Shown: positions 42,227-63,270 of the stretch, piece by piece
How the letters are laid out: the number at the start of each line of letters is the position of its first letter
How positions within the stretch are numbered: the first letter of the stretch is position 1
DNA from: Fragum whitleyi
Lineage: Eukaryota; Mollusca; Bivalvia; Cardiida; Cardiidae
Length of the DNA stretch: 64,000 bases
Assembly: GCA_948146395.1 (NCBI GenBank)
Contig: OX411551.1
Location: forward strand, 47,262,854 to 47,326,853
Reading direction: 5' to 3'
Made by a program: the position numbers and the translations under genes
Notes under the pieces: generated by a model
What the model saw: only the letters and a program-made list of their open reading frames with translations
Database searches by the model: none
What the model was told of the DNA's origin: nothing

Positions 42227-42497
42227 GGCTGCCTCGGTTGCCCAGTGGTATAGGCTCTCGACTTATGACCTGGAGGTCCGTGGTCGAACCCCAACGTTAC
42301 CGGGGCATGTTTATAGGCAAAACATTTAATAGCCTGCCCCAGTTCGCCTGGCCGTAGAATTGGAAAGCAGGGGGTTTAAACCATTTCCTCTCTATCAGGG
42401 ACGTGAGCATATCTAGAATGAGTGTTCTAGTTCGTCTCTCTTTGCTAAGATTTTCTTTCGTCGCAATCGAAATTAAGTAATTAAGTTTGAACTAATA
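42227..42497 (+). mobile_element. tRNA-headed SINE
   Basis: The head TGCCTCGGTTGCCCAGTGGT..ATAGG closes with CCGGGGCA. This gives a 7-bp acceptor-like pairing (TGCCTCG with CGGGGCA) and a box B, GGTCGAACCCC. The anticodon stem does not pair well, so it is not a working tRNA. The body follows to about 42497. The direct repeats are imperfect: AATTAATGGCA before and AATAAATGGCA after. Confidence 0.7.
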
Positions 42498-42950
42498 AAT
42501 GGCATAATTAGATACTATAAACCATTGGCATAAGATTGTGCAAATTTTACTGAGACAAAATACTCGAGACATGGAATCGGCTCAAGGGAATCTTGGAGGA
42601 ATTTTACTAAAGGAGCGAAGACTCTGAGTTTGTGAAAAAAAGAATGTAATTTAAAACAATGAAGAAGAACATGTCAATATATAAAATTTCAAGTGATTTT
42701 AGAAAAGTTCGAGGTATTGAAAACCTTTTAGTGGCGCTTTAATATAAAGAATCATCTGGAGGTAAGCTTAATTTCCGGTGTGGCAAGGGCTTTTGGATAC
42801 ATGACATAAGTTTTCTTTGTGTTGACATGAAACTTGTACGTTTTAAAGCTGTAATCATTTTATGTTTCGTTATGTCCACATTATGTGGTTCCCATAGTTA
42901 GCCATATTTTTTTTAAATACCTGGAAACGGTAAACCCATTTAATTGAAAA
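42498..42950. other. Intergenic, no feature
   Basis: No exon or repeat family recognised. Confidence 0.3.
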
Positions 42951-43410
42951 TGTGACCCTCAAAGAGGGACCATTTGGAATGAGTACAAAGTGTCCAACAT
43001 AGTCAAATTGAGGCGATCGCGCAGGTTGACTAGAATCTTATTTTTATCGGAATTTTCTGAAACAAAAAAAAGTATACCACATTTCAGCATAAGAAGTTAT
43101 GAAATGCTACCTCAAGTTCACCTGGGCTGGGTTCAACCGTTTTACAAATGTGACCCGTTACGCGAAAAGGGACCATATGGGTAGTGCGTAAAGTGTCGAC
43201 CCTAGTCAGGCTACGGGGATTGCGCAGACTGACTAGGGTCGAAACTTTTCGCAGCGTGCTTATTTTCTGAATATAGAATGATCAATCTACCTTCCAGTGA
43301 AAGAAGTGTTGAAATGCGACCTCTGGTTAACCAATGCTGGGCCCAATCTCTTTTTTCAAATAGTCATTTTACAGAGTTCCCAGATGGTCCCTTGTTGCGA
43401 GACGGGTCAC
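42951..43410. mobile_element. Two F2 MITEs in tandem
   Basis: A decayed copy (42951 to about 43149: 'gtgaccctcaaagagggaccatttgg') runs into a good copy, 43150-43410. The good copy starts GTGACCCGTTACGCGAAAAG and ends GCGAGACGGGTCAC. It holds an inner inverted pair, GTCGACCCTAGTCAG / CTGACTAGGGTCGA. They share the junction terminus. Confidence 0.7.
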
Positions 43411-43556
43411 AAATATTTTATCTTGCACCCCGAAATCGTTCAATAACGCTCCAAAACTTCATTAAAATCGATGAAGGTTTTCTTTGACTTGTGTTTGTGC
43501 TTATTCTGGCGCAAGAGTTTCTTGTTTGTCCATGAAGATACACAAATCTATTAACA

Positions 43557-43640
43557 ATTGTTTGTTTGTTTGTTTGTTTGTTTGTTTCTTTGTTTCTTTG
43601 TTTCTTTAATGGGGATCTACGCTGCTTTCAAGGATGAACA
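43557..43640 (-). repeat. (GTTT)n with SINE end
   Basis: A GTTT/GTTTCTTT run at 43557-43606 is followed by 'aatggggatctacgctgctttcaagg', the tail end of the SINE body seen at 17420 and 28408. The SINE is truncated right there by F1-like sequence. Confidence 0.6.
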
Positions 43641-44010
43641 AAATTAGCGATATTTATACATCCATTAAATAAAATACGCATACAAGTTCCATGAATAATA
43701 CCAATCAAAAACGTTCAAAAACCACTAAAATAAGACAAACAACTACAATCAAATATCTGGAAATGAATATATTATTTCCCCGACTTATATTAGTCTTTAA
43801 GCGTCTGATAAGTTCGTGAAGACACTAAATTCTTTTTACAGAACTTGTTAGTACATTTAAATAAGGGAGGTAATAAATATCGCCATTTTTACGATATTGG
43901 CGTTGTTGTATTACATCCCATTTCATAAATATAACTCATCAAACCCATTCACTTTAACTCCAAATTCTTTTTAAAATCATTTACAATGTCAATTTCATGT
44001 TGTCATTAAA
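43640..44010 (-). mobile_element. F1 remnant
   Basis: 'aacaaaattagcgatatttatacatcc', 'aaagggaggtaataaatatcgcc' and 'catttacaatgtcaatttcatgttgtcatt' mark a rearranged F1 copy. Confidence 0.5.
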
Positions 44011-44130
44011 TGTATTGTCCATTTCCTTACATATATTGATCATCTTTACTTAAATTTTATGCCTTGCCAAAGATAGACAAATCCTTTTACTATTCAAAAT
44101 CACAACTTGTAAATACATGAACATATATTT

Positions 44131-44587
44131 CAGGGTGTCCACAGTTTGACCAAAGCATAATTCCATAACTTTTCCCTGACTAAAATCAAATTTTCCTGAC
44201 TTATGACTGTAATTTGCACGTTAATTTATGAAAATGTTGGCCTCCTCCACCCCTACAGCCAACCTTTATCACCTCTAACTTTATTTACTGTAACTGCATT
44301 TAATGTAATTTGAAACTCATGTGTCAAGGTGCTGGGTGTATAACCTGACAGTCAGGTTATACACCCACCACATTGACACATGACCATTTCAAAGTGCATT
44401 AAATGCCGTGATACTTTTTTTATCTTTTTATTATTCATGCACCAATTATTTCAAAATTTCCTGACTTTTCCCTGACTTAAGCTTAAACTGTAAAATTCCC
44501 TGACCAATTCCAAAATTCCCTGACAATTCCCTGACCTTGAAAAAAGTATTTTTTTCTCTGACTTTTTCCCTGACCGTGGACACCCTG
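44131..44587. mobile_element. F4 MITE, short form
   Basis: CAGGGTGTCCACAGTTTGAC begins and ..CCGTGGACACCCTG ends it, 457 bp. TATTT lies on each side (44126-44130 and 44588-44592), a 5-bp target duplication. TTCCCTGAC-type motifs repeat near both ends. An exact 33-nt hairpin (44334-44366, GGGTGTATAACCTGAC with its complement around one A) marks the centre. Confidence 0.88.
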
Positions 44588-45360
44588 TATTTTAAATATA
44601 TGAACAATCAATATCAAATACGCAAACCAATCTTGACAAGAGGGGCGTGTTTCCTAATTATTGGGTAGATATTGATTGATTTGTTCCTTACATTTTCCCG
44701 AGATGCCTTAAGTTAGTTTTTTAAAGAAATCAAGTCTAGTCATAGTGAAACGTGCTGAAATCCATTCACCATACAATGGAGAATAGGTAAACGGCCGTGT
44801 CATCATGTTTTTTTTTTCTTTGAGGCCCGAGGTGCGTTTTTTAGATTAAGATTTTCAAGATATCTTAAGATTTTAAATCGAATTATCTCGCGCGATTCAG
44901 TTGACATTCTACGATGCAGCCCGAGAGAGCCCGACTAAAAATCTTAAGAAATCTTAAAATTCTTAATCCTAAAACTTTTAAGAAATTGACTATAGTGAAT
45001 AACACATCTGGTCACGTGACTTGCCAAAAACTCAATTGTGTCAATTTCGCTTACAAATAGAAACACGTGACAGAATGAAATCGGAAATTAAAACGATCTC
45101 ATCAGTAACTGCAAATTGTTTATTTAGAGTCTATGTGTGTATTATAAAAAGTTTGAGAGAATGACTCTTTGTGAAATCAACTGTTAATTCGAACTTTTTA
45201 TCTGGATATAAAATTGCTAAATAAGCAGATCGATTTCGCGATTATGCACTTCTAACGCTCCAAGCTTCCGTTTACTGGATTCAAAATGAACTTATCTTAG
45301 ATGATCGGGCGTATGGTAAACAATATATCCTTTACGTTGCAATTCAAAGAGACCGTTTCT
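44588..45360. other. Intergenic with an inverted-repeat patch
   Basis: At 44836-44990, TTAGATTAAGATTTTCAAGA and 'aaatcttaagaaatcttaaaattcttaatcctaaa' form loose inverted arms around a CpG-rich centre. This suggests a decayed hairpin element. No exon was seen. Confidence 0.4.
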
Positions 45361-45788
45361 ACAGTAAGTTATATCGTGAAATTGTCATTTATCTCGATCA
45401 AAACCATTCTCAATCGCTCACTCAGCATTCCATTCAATTGTTCCAAACACTCACTCAAACCATTAAACACGCCCCAAAATCACTTAAAAAGAAATAAGAT
45501 CAACATGTACATTCAAAATAGATATTTTGCTAAAGATCGCGTCATAATTGAAGTCATACGCATCTGATTGGTTCTTGAAGAAATAGGAATCTACGTATAG
45601 AACTTTAACGCATATTTTATTGAAGTTAAATAATAAATGTCGCTAATTTTGTTCACACTGAACAAACTTTGGAAAATCGATTACATCCCTTTAATCTCAC
45701 TCAAAACTGGCTCCGCCAACTCATTGAATTCTATTCCAAAATCAGTCCATTAACATTCATCTTGTCAATTTCACGATGTAGTTAACTA
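45361..45788 (-). mobile_element. F1 MITE
   Basis: The left end is ACAGTAAGTTATATCGTGAAA and the right end ..CTTGTCAATTTCACGATGTAG followed by TTAACT. The palindrome is degraded but visible (45625-45695). Confidence 0.75.
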
Positions 45789-46674
45789 AACATGCATAAT
45801 ACAAAAAGTTTGCAAGTGAATACAGGGTACAAATGTATCTTAAAAACCAAGCCCTCTTTGACTGCCTCGGTTTTCGAGGAGAATAGGGGCTCAAATCTTA
45901 AGCTGAAGGTCCGAGGTTCGTTAATGATTTCCTACATGGAAATCATCAATGAATACCAAGGTGGCAAATTGTCATAAGATGCGGCCGTTACACTGTTAGA
46001 TGTCTACAGAGGAAAAAACAAGATTTAAGCTTCCTTGTGTTACAATTTTTGTGAACTACACTCCGAAATCACGGTGGGACGTAAATGCTAAGTTTCAAGT
46101 CAATCGGTCAAAGCGTGACAAATAATGCTTCGGTCAAAAAAGTTGACACCGTCCGCCCCGCCCACCGCCCGCCGGACGCCAAGGGTGATCCCATAATGCG
46201 TCCCGTCTCTCGACGGGCCTATAAAAATGGATTTACGTCAGCGTTCTATTGTCATTTTTTGTCATTTAGGCAATTTTCCTAGAAATACGTCTCTGCGATC
46301 TTGTTTTTCTTAAAAACAGAAGTAGCAATTTCAGAAAATCAATAAGATGGAAACGGTTCTTTTATGAGAAGAGGTGATTCGTTAAACACCTCGATCTCAT
46401 TTCTATTTTAAAAATAGAAAAAAGAGAAGAAAATAGTAAAGGATAACGCGATAACGCCATTTCTTAGTTTTAATGGTTGCGAAATCAGAAATCTTGTGTT
46501 GAAATAAGCACTATTCAAACTTGCTTAGCCTCAATTAAGTTCAACTTATACAATTTGCAAAAATAGGAGATAACTTGTTTTTGAGTTATGTAATTGCGGT
46601 TTCGAACGATCTATAAGTCGACTAAAAAGTAGATGACACAAAGGCATGGAAGGTAATGAAATCAACAATCTGCT
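45789..46674. other. Intergenic; SINE-like and M2-like fragments
   Basis: 'tgactgcctcggttttcgaggagaataggggctc..ggtccgaggttcg' (about 45855-45920) echoes the 42227 SINE head. A GC-rich stretch at 46148-46220 (CCGTCCGCCCCGCCCACCGC and 'ggtgatcccataatgcgtccc') resembles the end of a modular repeat. The rest is featureless. Confidence 0.4.
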
Positions 46675-47163
46675 TCTGTTAGTTACATTAAGAAATTGAC
46701 ATTCATCTCAATTAAAAACGTTCTCAATCACACACTCGGCGCTCCATCCATTCGTTCATTCATTCATTTATTCGTTGACTCATTCAAAACATTCACTCAA
46801 ACCACTCAAAAACGCTCCAAAATCATTAGTTTAGATAAGATCAACAATTAAACCCAAAATGAATATAGAAAAAAAAAAAAAACATCGCGACATCACTTAC
46901 ATCATTGAAGTTATAAGTGTATGACTATTTCTTGAAGAAATAAAAAGCTATTTATAGAACTTTAATGCTTATTTTATAAAAGTGAGGCAATAAATATCGC
47001 TAATTTTGTTCATCCTGTTCATTGTTCATTTTTGAACAAAATTAGAGATTTTTTATTGCCTTCCTTGAATCTCACTCAAAATCCATTCATCCCAATCGTT
47101 CAATTTTATTCCGAAATCATTCCAAAATCATTCACCTTATTAATTTCACAATATTTTTAACTG
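46675..47163 (-). mobile_element. F1 MITE with expanded ATTC
   Basis: It runs from TGTTAGTTACATTAAGAAATTG to ..TTAATTTCACAATATTTTTAACTG followed by TA. An ATTCATTC expansion at about 46750-46775 lies at the same arm position that resembles the (TCAT)n at the window start. Confidence 0.75.
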
Positions 47164-47617
47164 TACCATTTTTCATACTTAATTATCCCCTATTTTTGTG
47201 AACAGTATATTTTCATACAATTTGTGAAAATAGCCTCAGATGAAATTCTAGTCAGGAGTGAAAATGACCAAAGACGAATAGAGCGTATTTGTCAAGTGAA
47301 ATTTAATAAAAAATCTTTTTGAAAACATTTTCATATTGCGGGATAGTATAATTGATTTTCTTTCCTTGAAGATATGTACGAGATTATAGAATATTTAATG
47401 AATGAAAGTAAAATGAGAAATTCCTGACAGGTCTAGGTGAACTAATCGAAAGTCAATATTGAACCTTATTTCGCTCGGATATCTTATACAGGAAACCATT
47501 CGGAACACCACTCGGCCAATCTCACGATCAACCTCGGATGTACATAGAAGGACTATTTTTAAAAATTACGGGAAAACCTTGGAAAAACTCGATGACGTCA
47601 GTTAAAATGGCGCAAGC
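47164..47617. other. Intergenic
   Basis: No exon or family recognised. Confidence 0.3.
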
Positions 47618-47721
47618 CACAGGTAGCCAACACGGGTAGGGATAGTGTAAATTTACCAAAAATTAACCACAAAAAATTTTAATACTATTTTTACTATCCC
47701 CACCCGCGTTGGCTACCTGTG
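47618..47721. mobile_element. 104-bp hAT-like hairpin MITE
   Basis: CACAGGTAGCCAACACGGGT and its inverted partner ..GTTGGCTACCTGTG form ~30-bp arms. GCGCAAGC flanks exactly on both sides (47610-47617 and 47722-47729), an 8-bp target duplication as made by hAT transposases. Confidence 0.88.
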
Positions 47722-47989
47722 GCGCAAGCCCTCGAAACTGTGAGTGAAAACATTCGACGTCGCCAAAGCTACTCGTTTGAGTCAATGACGAGTAACCACC
47801 GAATCCTAATATAAATATCTTTAGATTCTTAAATAACGACTGAAAAAGTCTTTTTGAGAATGATTCGTCATTCTCAAAAATTAAGATTGTTCAGACGTTA
47901 TTTACTGTAAAAGATATAAATCTACAGTGCTAGCTTTTCTTTCACTGTATCCGCCTAACAAAATGCACGATTTTGTTACATACCCATCC

Positions 47990-48150
47990 GCCTTACATAC
48001 ATCCGAGGTCTGTTGCAGTTTACGGAAATGGCCGAGTGATGTTCCGAATGACAGGAAACAACATCATGAAATTGACAAGGTGAATGATTTGGAATGATTA
48101 TTGAATGAAATTGATAGAGTACGGTGAGTGAGTTTTGAGTGAAATTAAAA
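47990..48150 (+). mobile_element. R4 end joined to F1 left arm
   Basis: 'catccgaggtctgttgcagtttacgg..ccgaatgacag' is the R4 right part, as at 11087-11136. It is followed by the F1 left arm ('aacatcatgaaattgacaaggtgaatgatttgg' to 'gagttttgagtgaaatt'). The arm then runs directly into Tc1-like transposase sequence. Confidence 0.65.
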
Positions 48151-48159
48151 ATAATGGTA

Positions 48160-48940
48160 ATGTTAGGCATTTGCTTGCTGTGGGTCGAGAACGCTCAACC
48201 AATAAGGTTCAAGACCGATTTGTGGTGGCTCAGGCACGGCGTCATCGATTTGATAAAGCAATAACCTTACGTAATGACTTCCAGAACGCTACTGGTATGC
48301 GAGTAAGTACCCATCCATCAGGAATCGGTTGCATGATGCTAGCCTGAGGTCAAGAGGGCCTGCAGATTTTTATCCGAAATGACTAGACCCCCGTCCTTTT
48401 TTACAGACAAGTCCAGGTTTTGTGTGGACCGATAGACGTAAGAGGGTCTGGATGATGCAAAATGAGCGTTTTACTTCAGTGTGTGGCAGAACATGATCAG
48501 TTTTGCGGGGGCTCAGCCATGGTTTAGATTGGAATTAGTGCTAAGGGGAAAATAGATCTCCACGTCATTGAAAACGGCACATTGGCGGCTCTTATGTACG
48601 TAAATGAGATCTTAGATGTTTACGTTCGACCATATGTAGGTGCAGTTGTTGAAAATTTCATTCTAATGGATGACAATGCACGTTCATATAGAGCCTATAT
48701 CTCCAATCAATATCTCGAGTAAAGTGGCAATCGTCCGTATAGAATGATCAGCTACATCCCCGTATCTAAATCCTATACAGCATGCTGGGACATTTACAGA
48801 CAATCGGCATCGGTACAGGAGCTCAGGTAGGCTCTTCTCAGAGAATGGGATCAAATTCCACAATATAAGATCAGGAGACTTATAAGCAGTATGCACAGGC
48901 GTTGGCAGACCGTAATCGAAGCCTGGTGACATCACACGTG
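48160..48940 (+). pseudogene. Tc1/mariner-like transposase, decayed
   Basis: The first frame reads NATGMRVSTHPS and is preceded by QDRFVVAQARRH, the Tc1 linker region. Other frames give FFTDKSRFCVD (family FTDESRF), LMDDNARSYRAYIS (family QQDNARPHxAR) and a segment matching SPDLNPIEHxWD with changes. Stops and frame shifts break it throughout, and the N-terminal DNA-binding part is missing. The second catalytic Asp region survives; the last Asp position appears changed. Non-functional. Confidence 0.85.
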
Positions 48941-49314
48941 TTATTGAAGTGTACAGATTTTTTTTTATTTTTTGGACAAACCAAATTCCTTTTTTTTTCA
49001 TTATAACATCGAAATTGTTTTTTTTTACCCTTCTGTCCTTCAAGGCAAGCCTTTCTCTTAAAGCAACATTAAATCTTTCTTTTAAAAGGATCTGAATACC
49101 TTAAACACAGCAGTTCTCAGAAACAGAAAAAAAACTTGAAAAAATTGATCATGATAAGAAATATTCAACTAGAAAAAAAATATCCTTAGCAAATTTTGAG
49201 TAGTATAGTTTGTACATAATGCAATATCTAAAGAGCTGCCCTGTGCCCAGGTTACATAAACTTTTGCAAACGATTTGAAAAATATCTCGCTATGTGCGTA
49301 TATGTATGAAATAT
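48941..49314. other. Intergenic
   Basis: Poly-T-rich tail after the Tc1 remnant. No gene seen. Confidence 0.3.
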
Positions 49315-49546
49315 GTGACCCGTCACACGACAAAGGACCATCTGGATAGTGCGTTATGTTTTGCGTTTGCGGGTTCGCAGACTGACTAAGATCGAAACCG
49401 TTCATATTTTTCTGATTTTCTGAATCTAGCATGATAAACCAATTTTTGGAATACGATCTCTGGTTGGTCTATGCTGGACACAAATACTTCTTCAAATATT
49501 CATATTACAGAGTTACCAGATAGGCCCTTTTCGCGTGACGGGTCAC
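49315..49546. mobile_element. F2 MITE
   Basis: GTGACCCGTCACACGACAAAG begins and CCTTTTCGCGTGACGGGTCAC ends it, 232 bp. The inner inverted motif is partly retained (GACTGACTAAGATCGAAACC). Confidence 0.78.
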
Positions 49547-49894
49547 ATATGTAATTGGCGAATTTTTCACCATGAACTCGTGGCTGTTTTAGGACTCCGT
49601 AAGAGACACACTTTCTAGGCTATGAAATGGCAACACAATGCTGAAACAATACAGTAATAATTATTTGAGATATTAATTTGTTAAAAAGGGTCATCACGCT
49701 ATTTAAATATTCATTGACTATTATTACTTGCAATAATTAACAAAATGACATATGGCGAACTTAAAGTCTTAAAATATCGCTTTTTGCTGAGAAAATATTC
49801 AACTGCTTGTATTTGAAGATAAATATTCGAAATGATTTAGTTGCCTTCTCCTTGTTAAGTGACGCAGTGAAAAATGAATAGATAATTATTTGTC
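49547..49894. other. Upstream region of gene C
   Basis: AT-rich. No core promoter element can be defended. No clear similarity to the gene B upstream region was noted by eye. Confidence 0.3.
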
Positions 49895-59786
<9,892 letters not shown>

Positions 59787-59918
59787 GTAATGTTGCATGA
59801 CATGGTTGTCATTCTAGCAAATCGTCAAGTCCATGGAATTGACTGACACTGGATTACCGCGGATGGCCTCTGATAGACACTCGAACGAAATAAGTAATAT
59901 TGAAATACCCGTTTCGTA

Positions 59919-60440
59919 CAGTTGGTTACATCGTAAAATTGACATTCACCTCAATCAAAACCATTCAAAATCGCTCACTCAGCGCTCCATTCATTCATTC
60001 CAAACACTCATTCAAACCGCTCAAACCCATTGAAAAATATAGAATCAACAACGTCATTTTAAATAAATTTGGATAGAGAAAAATCGCGATTTCACTCCTA
60101 CAATTCAAATTATAAGCGTCTAATAGGTTCTTGAAGAAATAGGAAGCTATCTATAGAACTTGTATGCATATTTTATTAAAGGGCGGTAATCAATATCGCT
60201 AATTTTGTTCATCCTGAACAAAATTTGCGATATTGGATTACCTCACATTAAATTCACTCAAAACTCGCTCCACACACTCAAGCAATTTCATTCCTAAATC
60301 ATTTCAAAATCATTCCCCTTGTCAATTTTACGATGTTGTTAACTGTATCTTATTCAAAACTCGCCGATCATACCTATTCAATCTTTTTCTGTAAACCATT
60401 CCAAATATATCAACCTTGTCAATTTTACAACTGTACTGTC
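59919..60440 (-). mobile_element. F1 MITE plus extra right-end fragment
   Basis: 59919-60345 is TA-flanked and complete (CAGTTGGTTACATCGTAAAA .. GATGTTGTTAACTG) with a clean palindrome at 60180-60246. A second partial right end ('tctttttctgtaaaccattcc..accttgtcaattttacaactg') follows to about 60435. Confidence 0.85.
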
Positions 60441-60569
60441 CGGCCCTTCTACGATCTTATGGCAAGTGACGTCACATGTTTATATTTATTTGATGAAAAT
60501 ACTTATCAAATACTTTTTAAACGTTAGTTTGTTTTTCATTTGTCCTGTGCATAGATAGAATCGGAAACC

Positions 60570-60660
60570 CCTCGGGAGGCTTGATCAAACTTCAACGGGA
60601 TTCGAACCAGGACTGGTGTGGTCTAAAGGATGCGTTTACCCACTTCGTCATCGTGTTGGC
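60570..60660 (-). repeat. tRNA-like sequence, probably SINE head
   Basis: On the minus strand, box-A-like GATGACGAAGTGGGTAAACG and a perfect box B, GGTTCGAATCCC, are spaced as in a tRNA. The flanks do not give a convincing acceptor stem, so a SINE head or tRNA pseudogene is favoured over a functional tRNA. Confidence 0.4.
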
Positions 60661-60872
60661 TTATAATATTTACATAATTGAAATTCGTACCAACTTGTCA
60701 TAAGGAGCATTTTTCACCCCTTGTGAAAAGTAAGGAACACGGCATTACTTGTATTTGTGTGTACGTTTTCCTTTTAGATTTCTAGCGGCAGATAATGACA
60801 GAGTATTTGCGTCATTGATTGCATCATTGCAGAGTTTAATGTCACAGGTTCCAATTAATTATATTTTGAAAT

Positions 60873-62199
60873 GTTACCCGTCACGCGAAAAGCGACCATC
60901 TGGGAAGTGCGTTAAAGTGTCGAACCCAGCCAGACTGCGCGGATTGCGCAGACTGACAAGAGTCGAATCTTTTTGCAATTTGCTTATTTTCTTAATCTAG
61001 AATATCAATCTACCTTCTTCTGACATGATTTTTGAAATGCGACCTCTGGTTGGCCTGTTCGAGAACCGATTTGTTTTTTTCAAATATCTAAATTACGAAG
61101 TTCCCAGATGGTCCATTTTCGCGAATCGGTCCAGGGTGACCACGGTCAGGGAAAAAGTCAGGGAAAAAATATTTTTTCAAGGTCAGGGAATTGTCAGGGA
61201 ATTTTGGAATTTGTCAGGGAATTTTACATTTTAAGCAAAAGTCAGGGAAAAGTCAGGGAATTTTGAAATAATTGGTGTATGAATGATAAAAATATAAATA
61301 AATAAAGGCTAAGGCTAGTTATTAAAGTTGTGTAATGCTAAACATATAATCTAGATTTAATATTTCTGTTACATGTATTTTCAAAGTATGATACACTTTT
61401 GGCTGTTGGTTGGCACATTTGTTTTGTTATACTTTCTTTCACTTGGAGTAACTTGACCTTTCTAAGTGACTAAGTGTAGGACCATCTACATTAGTTAGTT
61501 TTAGTTGAGTTTAAAAACTTACTGCACAACATTAACAAGTATTTTCTTTGCATTAGATTCAGTTCTATATATTAAAATTGTATGATTGTAAATTAATTTT
61601 ATGATCTGTAGCTCAGTAAACAATGTTGATAAGCATATTGTAGATTAGCATGCCAAAAAGACACAAAAACAGGATAAACTAATATGGTTTATATGTATTT
61701 ATATGTCTTCATAAATGTACTTCAGAATGAGAGTTTTTAAGACACTTAAGAATTTTATATATGATACCAAAAAATGTACCATTTAATTCATGTTGAAGTG
61801 CCTAAAAGAAAGTATATATTTTAAAATGCACAAAAAATAGTCAAATATATTAAGATACATGCTTCTATGAGGTAAGTTTGTGTTTTTGTCCATTTTGGCA
61901 TGCATCTTATTTCAAAACCCACACCCAGCAGTAAAGGTTAAGTTCATAAAACATGCATTAATGTATGTATGACGAAAAAAAAAAGAAAAAAATATTCATT
62001 CAAATAGTAATACAGTAACAGTTAGTAAGGTTAGAGATGGAAAGGGTTGGCTGTAGGGGTGGAGGAGGCCAACATTTTCATAAATCAACATGCACAATAC
62101 AGTAAACATAAGTCAGGGAAATTTGATTTTAGTCAGGGAAAAGTCATGGAAAAGTCATGGAATTTTGCTTTGCTCAAACTGTGGACACCCTGCGGTCAC
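60873..62199. mobile_element. F2 MITE split by an F4 element
   Basis: It begins GTTACCCGTCACGCGAAAAG. Its right end ..TTCGCGAATCGGTC / CGGTCAC is separated by the F4 element 61132-62192. Joined over the insertion it has the usual F2 length. Confidence 0.8.
61132..62192. mobile_element. F4 MITE, long form
   Basis: CAGGGTGACCACGGTCAGGG begins and ..AAACTGTGGACACCCTG ends it, 1061 bp, with CGGTC duplicated on both flanks (61127-61131 and 62193-62197). GTCAGGGAA repeats about seven times in the first 130 bp and again near the right end. The AT-rich interior lacks coding. It is inverted relative to the 44131 copy. Confidence 0.9.
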
Positions 62200-62639
62200 A
62201 AATAAATAATGTCTTCCGTAGCTTTCAAAGCTGATTTCAAAAAGTCTAATAATGGGCGTTCTATACCATTCATGTCAAAAGTCATATATGCTAAGATTTG
62301 GTTTTATTTCCCTTTCTGAGGCAAGTTAGATTCACTAGTATATATATTTTTTTCTAAATAAAAAAACATATTCGCACATAGGTAAAATATTAACCTAGAT
62401 ATTTAAAATTCCTTAAATAATTAAGTGAAACAATAAGGGCGATTGCCTATTTTTTCAGTCGAGCGTAAAGTAATTACGCCATTACACTTATCAATCTTTA
62501 AACTCAATTTTATCGATTGTATAAATTATCTGGCCGAAGGTCTTGTCGAATATTCATGTACCTTTAGAGAAATATCTAGTTAGCAGATGACTTCAGCTGG
62601 ACCCATTCAACTTTTATTTCAAATAAGCATTATACGAAG
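62200..62639. other. Intron or intergenic, no feature
   Basis: No exon or repeat recognised. If gene C continues, this is its intron 4. Confidence 0.3.
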
Positions 62640-62850
62640 TTCCCGGATTGTACCTTTTCGCTTGACGGTTCACGTGTAAAGAGACTATCTAAAACTCTGC
62701 AATAAATAAAGGGCAACCAAGTTCGCATTTTTAAATTTCTTCTTCAGAAAGGCCAAATTATCTCTTAAGATTCAGCCAAGTTCGCACAGTCTGACTGGCT
62801 TGCTACTTTTTGAAGTACCAAGATGGTCCCTTTTCGCTTGACGACTCATT
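62640..62850. mobile_element. Degenerate F2 MITE
   Basis: 'gttcccggattgtaccttttcgcttgacggttcac' and, further on, 'agatggtcccttttcgcttgacgactcat' show F2 right-end sequence twice. This suggests two overlapping or rearranged copies. Confidence 0.5.
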
Positions 62851-62854
62851 GAAT

Positions 62855-63190
62855 AAATTCATTCCAAATCGCTCAATCAGCGCTCTATACATATCGCATG
62901 TAATAAGTACTAAAATCGTTAAAAACGCTCTTACATGATCCGAAACGCTCCACAGCTTGGTTTAAAGCGATCATATTGGTCAGTGAATATCTATGTGGAT
63001 TTCAAGGTGTCTTATTTGTCAACCAAGATTCACAATTCAATTTAAAATAAAACACGCAGATTTTCTAAAAGGGGAGGGGGGGGTAATAGATCATTACTTA
63101 ATTGGTTCATTTTACAATCCTTTAATCACATACAAACTCGCTTATCCCAGTTATACAATATCACTCCGAAGCCATTCAAAAATCATTCAT
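62855..63190 (-). mobile_element. F1 remnant
   Basis: 'cattccaaatcgctcaatcagcgctc', 'gaaacgctccacagc' and 'ccattcaaaaatcattcatctgtaag' mark a decayed F1 copy with a G-rich run (63071-63083) where the palindrome would be. Confidence 0.5.
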
Positions 63191-63236
63191 CTGTAAGATA
63201 AAAACTGAAGTGTTGAGAGATAGAATAACGGTTTTG

Positions 63237-63270
63237 TTTGTCTGTTTGTTTATTCATTTGTTTGTTTGTT
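63237..63270. repeat. (TGTT)n short microsatellite
   Basis: An imperfect TGTT/TTTG run. Confidence 0.8.

Noticed and set aside
42227..42301. Functional tRNA gene
   Set aside because: Acceptor-like pairing and boxes A and B are present, but the anticodon stem does not pair and a SINE body with flanking direct repeats follows.
45301..45567. 88-codon open frame
   Set aside because: It reads through the terminal arm of an F1 element; similar frames recur in other F1 copies and carry no domain.
60570..60660. Functional minus-strand tRNA gene
   Set aside because: Box B is perfect but no convincing acceptor stem or anticodon arm closes; kept only as a tRNA-like repeat head.
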